The position numbers were made by a program, and so were the translations under genes. Positions 40,949-47,238 of a stretch of DNA of 64,000 nt are shown piece by piece. The DNA lies in assembly GCA_027483945.1 (NCBI GenBank), contig JAIXTM010000007.1:62001-126000 (forward strand). Reading direction: 5' to 3'. Every line of letters starts with the position of its first letter. Within the stretch, counting starts at the first letter, position 1. The notes under the pieces were generated by a model, which saw nothing but the letters and a program-made list of their open reading frames with translations, was not told where the DNA came from and ran no database searches. The stretch is from Hyphomicrobiales bacterium (GTDB lineage Bacteria; Pseudomonadota; Alphaproteobacteria; Rhizobiales; Beijerinckiaceae).

Positions 40949-41911
40949 TCAGTCGGCAACGAGGGCGGGGTTGCCGGTCTCGTAGGCGACGGGCTTCAGG
41001 TCCTTCTCCAGCTCCAGTACGTCCCGCTGCAGCGTTTCCCAGCCCTCCTTGGAGAAGCGGGGATGGCGCGACAGCGATGTCTCGAGGCTCTTGGAGCCGA
41101 GGGCGAGAAGCTTGGGGTCGATCTCCGGGAACAGCTTGCGGATCTGGGCCAGCCGCTCTTCCGGGTCCTTCAGCACGATGTGCGCCGAGCGCAGCGTCTC
41201 GCGGGCGACCGCCTCCGCCGCCTCGCGATTGGCCTTGACCCAGGACTCGCGCGCCAGCAGCGCGAGCGCCGGCACGTCCCGCTCGCGCCAGTCGATAACG
41301 ACGCCAAGGCCCTTGGATTCGATGTCGAGGGCGTCGAAGCCGCTCAGCATGCCGGCGGCGATCTGGTTCGTGCGCAGCGCGGCCACCTGGTTGTTCGATG
41401 GGCCGATGCTGACGATCTCCACGTCGCGGTCGGGGTTGAGGCCCGCCCGCTGCAGGGCGAGCCGCACGAGATTGTCGGTGAGGCTGCCGGCGGTCGTGAT
41501 GCCGATCTTCTTGCCCTTGAGGTCGGCGATCGACTTCACGGCCGAACCGCCCTGGGCGACCAGCACGTAGGGCGTGCGCTCGTTCAGCGGCAGCGCCACG
41601 ATGCCGTCCACGCCGCGGTTGCGCAGGCGGATGACATGCTCGGGCGCGCAGATGCAGAAATGGATCGCCCCGCCGACCAGCGCCTGGATCGCCGGTGCGC
41701 CGCCCTTGAAGTTGACCACCTCGGCCTTCACGCCGGCCTTCTCGTAGAAGCCCTTCTCGATGGCGACCGCGACCGGAAGCGAATTGTCGCTGAGGGCACC
41801 GGACGTGCCGAAGACCACACGGGTCTGGGCGAAGGCGGAGGGCGCGGCCGCGGCGGCGATCAGGATCGCGGCGAGGACGGTGCGGGCCGGCTGGAACAGG
41901 CGAGGGGTCAT
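40949..41911 (-). CDS. ABC transporter substrate-binding protein (SsuA/TauA-like)
   Basis: Periplasmic solute-binding protein of the NMT1/THI5-like fold that delivers substrate to the permease 2.3 kb downstream. Signal peptide at residues 1-28 (VLAAILIAAAAAPSAFA with cleavage before QTRVV). Mature part begins with a domain-1 strand, AVAIEKGFYEKAGVKAEVVN, and GGAPAIQALVGGAIHFCICA, then SIADLKGKKIGITTAGSLTD, as in the sulfonate and taurine binding proteins. 320 residues. It is the second gene of the operon, 21 bp after the FMN reductase. The exact ligand is not predictable. Confidence 0.88.
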   Translation of the reverse strand: MTPRLFQPARTVLAAILIAAAAAPSAFAQTRVVFGTSGALSDNSLPVAVAIEKGFYEKAGVKAEVVNFKGGAPAIQALVGGAIHFCICAPEHVIRLRNRGVDGIVALPLNERTPYVLVAQGGSAVKSIADLKGKKIGITTAGSLTDNLVRLALQRAGLNPDRDVEIVSIGPSNNQVAALRTNQIAAGMLSGFDALDIESKGLGVVIDWRERDVPALALLARESWVKANREAAEAVARETLRSAHIVLKDPEERLAQIRKLFPEIDPKLLALGSKSLETSLSRHPRFSKEGWETLQRDVLELEKDLKPVAYETGNPALVAD

Positions 41912-41932
41912 CGGGACAACTCCGTGGAAAGA

Positions 41933-42490
41933 TCAGGCCGCGTTCCGGGCCGCGGCCCGACCGCGCCGATGGGCGAGCGCCTCGACGGCCTCCCCCACGA
42001 GCTGGTTGAGGCGGGCGACGGTCGGCGCGTCGCGGACGGGGCCGTCGGCGAGCAGCGCGTCGGGGACGAAGACGGCGGTGGGAAGCGTGGCCGCGCCGAA
42101 GAAGGCGAAGAGCGGCCTCAACTGGTGCTCGACGACGAGAGCGTGACGGTCGGACCCGCCGACGGCGAGCAGCGCCACCGGCACGCCGGCCAGCGCCTTG
42201 TAGTCGACCAGATCGATCAAGTGCTTGAAAAGGCCGGTATATGAGCCCTTGTAGACGGGCGAGGCCGCAATGATCAGGTCGGCGCCTTCGATGGCTTGGA
42301 GCACCGCCGCGAGGGCGGGCGAAGCTTGCGCCGGATAGGCCACCGCCAGGTCCGGCACGAGCGCGGAGACCTCGATCAGCGTCGTCTGCGCGCCGACGGC
42401 ATTGGCGACCCGCTCCTGTACATGGGCCGCCAGCCGCCTGGTCTTCGACTGCTCCGACAGGCTTCCGACAATCGTTACGATCCGGCTCAT
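41933..42490 (-). CDS. NAD(P)H-dependent FMN reductase (SsuE/MsuE family)
   Basis: Flavodoxin-fold reductase supplying FMNH2 to the monooxygenase encoded two genes downstream. 185 residues; the FMN phosphate loop is IVTIVGSLSEQSKTRRL, followed by GADLIIAASPVYKGSYTGLFKHLID, the SsuE signature, and PVALLAVGGSDRHALVVEHQL. First gene of the operon; upstream are two GAACGTTC palindromes at 42542 and 42649 and no other gene on this strand. Confidence 0.9.
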   Translation of the reverse strand: MSRIVTIVGSLSEQSKTRRLAAHVQERVANAVGAQTTLIEVSALVPDLAVAYPAQASPALAAVLQAIEGADLIIAASPVYKGSYTGLFKHLIDLVDYKALAGVPVALLAVGGSDRHALVVEHQLRPLFAFFGAATLPTAVFVPDALLADGPVRDAPTVARLNQLVGEAVEALAHRRGRAAARNAA

Positions 42491-42541
42491 GAAGCACCTC
42501 CTGGATGTCCCAAGGCTTTCGCGAATCGTTCGTTATGTCAA

Positions 42542-42551
42542 ACAGAACGTT
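42542..42551. promoter_or_regulatory. GAACGTTC palindrome upstream of the sulfur operon (site 1)
   Basis: AGAACGTTCT, a perfect 10-bp palindrome 52 bp before the FMN reductase start codon. It shares the GAACGTTC core with the larger site at 42649-42666, so both may bind one regulator. Confidence 0.45.
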
Positions 42552-42648
42552 CTTTTAAATGTACGCGCTCGCGGAGTTCGTTCTTTCATCCGCCGGCGGA
42601 ACCGTGCGAAGAAAATGTCCCTTTCGCCGTTTGAAGCTCCCGGCCGGT

Positions 42649-42666
42649 CCACGGAACGTTCCGTGG
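42649..42666. promoter_or_regulatory. 18-bp palindrome upstream of sulfur operon and UPF0178 gene (site 2)
   Basis: CCACGGAAC followed by GTTCCGTGG, a perfect uninterrupted palindrome, with a half-site-like GTTCCACGGCGTTCC just after it (42673-42688). It lies between the divergent FMN reductase and UPF0178 genes and may be an operator serving either. No regulator gene adjoins. Confidence 0.5.
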
Positions 42667-42705
42667 GCAGGTCGTTCCACGGCGTTCCGATCCGGAGGCT
42701 GTCCG

Positions 42706-43182
42706 CTGACCGAAGACCGGTCCATCGTCCTCTTCATCGACGCCGATGCCTGCCCGGTGAAGGACGAGGCGTACCGGGTCGCCGCGCGCCACGGCGTGAG
42801 GACCCATGTCGTCGCCAACGCCTTCATCGCGGTCCCGCGCGACCCTGCCATCGAGCGCGTCGTCGTTGGCGCGGCGATGGATGCCGCCGATGACTGGATC
42901 GCCGAGCGGGCCCGCAAGGGCGCGGTGGTCGTCACCGCCGACGTGCCGCTCGCCAGCCGCTGCGTGAAGGCGGGAGCGGACGTCATCTCCCCCACAGGCC
43001 GGGCCTTCACCGACGCCTCCATCGGCATGGCGCTGGCGACCCGCAACCTGATGCAGGACCTGCGCGAGGCCGGCGCCGTCACCGGCGGGCCGCGGCCGTT
43101 CTCGAAGGCCGACCGCTCGGCCTTCCTCTCCGCCCTCGATCTGGCCTTCGTCCGGCTGAAGCGAAGCGGCTACGGCATTTGA
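42706..43182 (+). CDS. UPF0178 (YaiI/YqxD) family protein, probable CTG start
   Basis: PIN-like/NYN-type fold protein of unknown function; the family is small, acidic-motif-containing and possibly a nuclease. Hallmarks: [20 protein letters not shown] at the N terminus, [27 protein letters not shown] and the Pro-rich [19 protein letters not shown] near the end. The frame is open from an ATG at 42559, but that would place 49 unrelated codons over the palindromes. The family start corresponds to [14 protein letters not shown]: a CTG at 42706, 7 bp after GGAGG at 42694, gives 158 residues, the normal size. GTG at 42604 is a further alternative. Confidence 0.8.
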   Translation: MTEDRSIVLFIDADACPVKDEAYRVAARHGVRTHVVANAFIAVPRDPAIERVVVGAAMDAADDWIAERARKGAVVVTADVPLASRCVKAGADVISPTGRAFTDASIGMALATRNLMQDLREAGAVTGGPRPFSKADRSAFLSALDLAFVRLKRSGYGI

Positions 43183-43305
43183 CAGCGTAGATCCGCGCAA
43201 TTCGACGCGAAAAAACGCGCGAAAGTGCCGGTACAACCGCAGGCACGCTTGCCGTAGCGTGGAGTTGTGTGGTCAAGGTTGGATGCGGCCTAAATCCTTG
43301 GGGGG

Positions 43306-43644
43306 ATGGCGTTGACGACCTATCTCGTCGGGCGCTCGCGCGATTGCGACATCGTCATCGACGACGTCACCGTATCCAGACGCCACGCCGAGCTCAGCCT
43401 CGGCGAGAGCGGCCATTTCGTCATCACGGACCTTGAGAGCTCCGGCGGGACGCATCTGCGGGCCGCCTCCGGCTGGCGCCCCGTGCGCCGCGCGCAGGTG
43501 GCGCTAAACGACCGCATCCGCCTCGGCGCCTGCGAGACGACGGTGCAGGACCTCCTCGGCCGCCTCGGCGCGAAGTCGGCGGCGCCGCGCAAGCGCCTGG
43601 AGCGCGATCCCGAAACCGGCGAGATCGTCACGAGGTTCGAATGA
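43306..43644 (+). CDS. Single-domain FHA protein
   Basis: Cytosolic phosphothreonine-binding protein of 112 residues. An FHA domain fills residues about 3-80: TYLVGRSRDCDIVIDDVTVS with GRS, then SRRHAEL (the Ser-Arg-xx-His phosphopeptide-binding motif) and ESSGGTHL in place of the usual NGT loop. A basic tail (RKRLERDPETGEIVTRFE) follows. ATG at 43306 after GGGGGG; the stop overlaps the proton-channel gene by 4 bp (ATGA). First gene of the nine-gene cluster. It probably reads phosphorylation by the kinase encoded at the cluster's end and could tether a phosphoprotein to the channel. Confidence 0.87.
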   Translation: MALTTYLVGRSRDCDIVIDDVTVSRRHAELSLGESGHFVITDLESSGGTHLRAASGWRPVRRAQVALNDRIRLGACETTVQDLLGRLGAKSAAPRKRLERDPETGEIVTRFE

Positions 43645-44444
43645 GCACGGCTGCCTCCGCTGCGGCGCAGGGGCCGCGCGTCAGCCTCGGCAACCTGGAG
43701 GGCCTGCGTCCCTACGCGGCCCTGATCGGCGCCGCCATCGGCATCGTCTTCGCGACGGTCCTCTACTTCGTCCTGCCCGACAAGGCGGCCAAGATCCTCA
43801 TCGACCGGGGCGGGCTGATCTACCCGTTCTCGGTGCAGAACGGCATGTGGATCATGTTCTTCATCGCCCTGGCCGAGCTTGTCATCCGCTGGATGGCCGG
43901 GCGCGCCGAGGAACGCCAGCTGGAGAAGCGCCTCCTGCCGGAGGACAACCGCACCGTTCTCCAGGCCGAGGACCTGCCGCCGATCTACCGGCGGGTGCGC
44001 GACGATGCCGACGGGCGGCACTGCTTCCTGCCGCGCCTGATCGAGCGCTGCATCCTGCAGTTCCAGGCCAGCCGCTCCATCGAGCAGGCGGCGCTCCTGC
44101 TCAATACCAGCATGGAGATGTTCATCCACGAGGTGGACCTGCGCTACAACATGCTGCGCTACATCACCTGGCTGATCCCGTCGCTCGGCTTCATCGGCAC
44201 CGTCATCGGCATCGGCCACGCCCTGTCCTATGCCGGCGAGCCGGGCCGCTTCCAGGAGCCGACGCTGCTGAGCGAGGTGACGAGCCGCCTGGCGGTCGCC
44301 TTCGACGGCACGCTGGTCGCGCTGCTCCTCGCCGCCATCCTCGTCTTCCTCCAGAACATCGCCCAGTCGCGCGAGGAGCACGCGCTCAACCGCGCCGGGC
44401 AATATTGCCTCGATAACCTCGTCAACCGTCTCTACGTCGCCTGA
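43641..44444 (+). CDS. MotA/TolQ/ExbB-type proton channel subunit
   Basis: Inner-membrane subunit of a proton-driven 5:2 motor. 267 residues with four helices: about 25-45 (YAALIGAAIGIVFATVLYF), 67-86 (GMWIMFFIALAELVI), 173-195 and 212-236. The third carries the family signature WLIPSLGFIGTVIGIGHAL, the fourth LAVAFDGTLVALLLAAILVF. A cytoplasmic loop of about 85 residues between helices 2 and 3, rich in charge, is where MotA/ZorA-like proteins contact partners. Preceded by an FHA gene with a 4-bp overlap and followed by a second FHA gene after 11 bp. The likely partner is the single-helix protein at 45992. Confidence 0.87.
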   Translation: MSTAASAAAQGPRVSLGNLEGLRPYAALIGAAIGIVFATVLYFVLPDKAAKILIDRGGLIYPFSVQNGMWIMFFIALAELVIRWMAGRAEERQLEKRLLPEDNRTVLQAEDLPPIYRRVRDDADGRHCFLPRLIERCILQFQASRSIEQAALLLNTSMEMFIHEVDLRYNMLRYITWLIPSLGFIGTVIGIGHALSYAGEPGRFQEPTLLSEVTSRLAVAFDGTLVALLLAAILVFLQNIAQSREEHALNRAGQYCLDNLVNRLYVA

Positions 44445-44455
44445 GGGGGCTCGCC

Positions 44456-45148
44456 ATGTTCTTCAAGAAGGGCGGCAAGGGGCCGCCATCGCCGCCGCCG
44501 GACGAGGAGAAGACGCTCCTCGTCGGTCGCCCGACGCCGCAGGCGCGCCTGTCCTGGCCCGCCCGGGACGGCGACCGCGCGGCGACGGAGCCGGTGACCG
44601 GGTCCGCCATCCCGCCGGACCGGTCCTACCGGGCCGCGGCGTCCGCCCAGGCCGCTCCTGCTCCTGCTCCGGCGCCCGCCGCCGCCCCGCGCCAGGCCCC
44701 GGCCGACGAGGACCGCACGCGGCTGATCAGCGTCCAGCGCCCGCGCGACGAGGCCCAGCCCGCCGCTGCGCCCGCGGCCCAGGCCCCCGGCCGTGCCGAC
44801 CGGGAGATCGAGCCCGTCGTCGGCTGGCTCGTCGTGGTGAAGGGGCCCGGCAAGGGCCGCTCGGTGGAGATCGCCGCCGGCTCCAGCCCGATCGGGCGGG
44901 GCGAGGGCCAGCGCATCCGCCTTGATTTCGGCGACGACCAGATCTCGCGGGAGAACCACGCGACGCTCACCTTCGACGTGCGCTCCAGCCGGTTCTTCCT
45001 GAACCATGGCGGAGGCCGCAACCTCACCTATCTCGCCGGCGAGCCCGTGCTCGTCCCGGTGGAGCTGAAAGGCGGGGAGGTCATCGCCCTCGGCGACACC
45101 GAGCTTCAGTTCGTCCGCTTCTGCGGCCCGGATTTCAGCTGGTCGTGA
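44456..45148 (+). CDS. FHA protein with low-complexity linker
   Basis: 230-residue cytosolic protein. An N-terminal KTLLVGRP motif and a second TRLISVQRP-like segment flank an Ala/Pro-rich linker (residues about 55-100) with possible phospho-Thr sites (EEKTLLVG; EDRTRLIS: acidic residues before Thr, as in FHA ligands). The C-terminal 110 residues form the FHA domain: GWLVVVKGPGKGRSVEI, SPIGRGEGQRIRLDF, ISRENHATLTF. Here the core Ser-Arg-Glu-Asn-His fits the phosphopeptide site. The stop overlaps the PP2C start (TGATG). Resembles FHA substrates of Ser/Thr kinases that bind their own phosphorylated tail. Confidence 0.83.
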   Translation: MFFKKGGKGPPSPPPDEEKTLLVGRPTPQARLSWPARDGDRAATEPVTGSAIPPDRSYRAAASAQAAPAPAPAPAAAPRQAPADEDRTRLISVQRPRDEAQPAAAPAAQAPGRADREIEPVVGWLVVVKGPGKGRSVEIAAGSSPIGRGEGQRIRLDFGDDQISRENHATLTFDVRSSRFFLNHGGGRNLTYLAGEPVLVPVELKGGEVIALGDTELQFVRFCGPDFSWS

Positions 45149-45981
45149 TGGGCGAGGCGGGGCAAGCCGCAGCGGGTTCGGCCCTCTCGGTCTGGGGCTC
45201 GGCCGTCGTCGGCCGGCGTTCCAACCAGGAGGATGCCTACCGGGCCGAATACCTCTCCGGCGCGGGCGCCTGGCTGCTCGTCATGTGCGACGGCATGGGC
45301 GGCCACGCGGCGGGGGCGGTGGCGAGCCAGACGGCCTGCGACGCCTTCCGCGACGCCGTGGCCGCCGCCCTGGAAGCGGGCGTGCCGGCCTCCCGCGCGC
45401 TGGAGGCCGGGCTCGCCTCCGCCAATGCCGCCGTCGCCGCCCACCAGAAGGGCGCGCCGGAAACGCGCGGCATGGGCACGACGCTGGTCGGCGTGCTGGC
45501 CGGCGCCCGCGAGGTCATCTGGATCAGCGTCGGCGACAGTCCGCTCTGGCTCCTGCGCGGCGGCAGGCTGGAACAGCTCAACGAGGACCATTCGCTGCGC
45601 GGCATCGAGGCTGAGGTCAATCTCAGCCGCAACGTCCTGCAATCGGCGGTGACGGGCGGGGACATCCCCATGGTCGACGCCCCCGAGGCCGGCCGGGAGC
45701 TGCGCCCCGGCGACATCCTGCTCCTCGCCTCGGACGGGGTCCTGACGCTGGACGAGGAGGCGATCGCCGCGACGCTCGCCTCGGCCTCCGCCGCCGGCCC
45801 GCAGGAGGCGGTGAAGGGCCTCCTGGCCGAGGTGATGCGGCGCGACGAGCCGCACCAGGACAATTGCAGCATCCTCGTCGCCGCCGTCGCCGGGCGGCCC
45901 GGCCTGATGGACCGGGTCCGGCAGCTCTTCGCGGGGCTTGCCATGCTGGCGGCGCCGCTCGCCGCATGGCCGCCGGGCTGA
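45148..45981 (+). CDS. PP2C-family Ser/Thr protein phosphatase
   Basis: Metal-dependent phosphatase counteracting the cluster's kinase. 277 residues. All metal-ligand motifs are present: VGRRSNQEDAYRAE, VMCDGMGGHAAG, GMGTTLVGVL, ISVGDSPLWLLRGG, LLASDGVLTL, and HQDNCSILVA. A short hydrophobic C terminus (LFAGLAMLAAPLAAW) may attach it to the membrane. Starts at 45148 within the stop of the FHA gene (TGATG); a GTG at 45145 is equally placed. Genes for PP2C and FHA proteins beside a kinase form a self-contained phosphorylation module. Confidence 0.93.
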   Translation: MGEAGQAAAGSALSVWGSAVVGRRSNQEDAYRAEYLSGAGAWLLVMCDGMGGHAAGAVASQTACDAFRDAVAAALEAGVPASRALEAGLASANAAVAAHQKGAPETRGMGTTLVGVLAGAREVIWISVGDSPLWLLRGGRLEQLNEDHSLRGIEAEVNLSRNVLQSAVTGGDIPMVDAPEAGRELRPGDILLLASDGVLTLDEEAIAATLASASAAGPQEAVKGLLAEVMRRDEPHQDNCSILVAAVAGRPGLMDRVRQLFAGLAMLAAPLAAWPPG

Positions 45982-45991
45982 GGGCTTCGCC

Positions 45992-46696
45992 ATGCGCCGC
46001 CCGAACCGGAACATCGAGATCTTCAGCCTGTCGGTGCTGGACCTCTTCGCCTCCGCGCTCGGCGGCTTCATCATCATCGCCGTGATCCTCTTCCCCTATT
46101 ACCTGAAGGACGGGGAGCTGAAGGCCGAGGCGGAAAAGCTGAAGAAGACGATCGTCGACCAGGACGGCAAGCTCCTCGCCGCCGAGCGCAAGCGCAAGGA
46201 CGACGAGGCGGAGATCGGGAAGGCCAAGGCCGAGCTGGACGATGCCAAGGACAAGCTCGACGACGCGAAGGAGAAGCTCGACAAGGCCCGCGTCGAGCTC
46301 GCCAAGACCTTCCTCGTCATCGCCATCGAATGGACCGTGAGCGGGGCGGATGTGGACCTTCACATCACGGATCCCGACGGCAACGAGTTCGACTTCGCCA
46401 ACCACAACCGCGACCGTCGCAGGTTCGCGGCGATCCCGGCCCAGCTCAGCTACGATTCCACCAGCGGGCCGGGCGTGGAGATCTGGCAGCATCCCCTGGC
46501 GTCCCCCGGCCGCTACAAGGTGGAATACGTCCTCTATTCCGTGCCCTCCGGCACGGATGTCGAGGTCAAGGGCAACATGTTCGAGCGCAACGGCCGCAAG
46601 GAATTCGAGCGCAGGACGATGAAGCGGCGCAACGAGCGCGTCGTGGCGGCAACCATCGTGGTGAAGGACAATGGCGATCTCACCGTCGAGGACTGA
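45992..46696 (+). CDS. ExbD/MotB-like single-helix stator subunit with coiled coil
   Basis: Proposed partner of the proton channel; the family is not one I can name. 234 residues: a short cytosolic start (MRRPNRNIEIFSL), one membrane helix of about 20 residues (LDLFASALGGFIIIAVILF) with Asp17 at its N-terminal side, where ExbD, TolR and MotB carry their proton-binding Asp, then a charged coiled coil (residues about 36-100, repeating Lys/Glu/Asp heptads), then a beta-rich domain of 130 residues containing VDLHITDPDGNEFDFAN, reminiscent of YfaP/DUF2135 modules. Start ATG 45992, 10 bp after PP2C. The architecture matches a periplasm-facing effector driven by the channel. Confidence 0.7.
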   Translation: MRRPNRNIEIFSLSVLDLFASALGGFIIIAVILFPYYLKDGELKAEAEKLKKTIVDQDGKLLAAERKRKDDEAEIGKAKAELDDAKDKLDDAKEKLDKARVELAKTFLVIAIEWTVSGADVDLHITDPDGNEFDFANHNRDRRRFAAIPAQLSYDSTSGPGVEIWQHPLASPGRYKVEYVLYSVPSGTDVEVKGNMFERNGRKEFERRTMKRRNERVVAATIVVKDNGDLTVED

Positions 46697-47222
46697 CAGG
46701 CGCCGCCTGGCGGCCTGCGTGCTGGCCGCGGGCCTCGCGCTCGCCGCGGGGACGGCCCACGCCGCACGGTCCTACTGGCTCAATTCCGGTCAGAACGTCA
46801 TCACCTGCGCCGGCAACAGCCGGGGCGAGACGCTGAAGGCGGGCGTCACCAGCCGCACCGCCTCGCTCCTCATCAACGGCTTCATCCTGTGCAAGGACGA
46901 GGGCGACGCCTATCGCTACGAGGTCTCTTTCCTCAACGTCGCGATCAATCCGGGCCAGCGCGGGAGCCTCGACCGGGAGGACTACGCGTTCGACTGGCTG
47001 GGCCTGGCCCTCTACAAGCCCGCGCCGGAGGGCGAGGAGCGGATCGAGTGGCTGTTCGACGAGGCAAGGCCCATCGCCGGCCGCCTCCAGCGCAGCGACA
47101 CGCGCAAGCTGGTCTTCGGCAACCTCTCGTTCCGCGTGCCCAAGGCGGCGGCGGACCGGGCGACGAACATGACCTTCTACATCACGGCCGAAGGGCTCCT
47201 CTACAATTTCCGGCTGCTCTGA
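46671..47222 (+). CDS. Secreted hypothetical protein
   Basis: 183-residue exported protein of no family I recognise. A signal peptide of about 31 residues (LAACVLAAGLALAAGTAHA) precedes a beta-rich sequence with two cysteines (NVITCAGNS; FILCKDEGD) that could pair. ATG at 46671 overlaps the previous gene by 26 bp, which suggests tight coupling. It ends 16 bp before the giant gene; a chaperone or accessory role for that protein is possible but unsupported by homology. Confidence 0.75.
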   Translation: MAISPSRTDRRRLAACVLAAGLALAAGTAHAARSYWLNSGQNVITCAGNSRGETLKAGVTSRTASLLINGFILCKDEGDAYRYEVSFLNVAINPGQRGSLDREDYAFDWLGLALYKPAPEGEERIEWLFDEARPIAGRLQRSDTRKLVFGNLSFRVPKAAADRATNMTFYITAEGLLYNFRLL

Positions 47223-47238
47223 GCCGAAGGGACACGCC

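Noticed and set aside
43641-44444. Flagellar motor MotA
   Set aside because: No motB with an OmpA-like domain and no flagellar gene nearby; the neighbourhood is kinase/FHA/PP2C.
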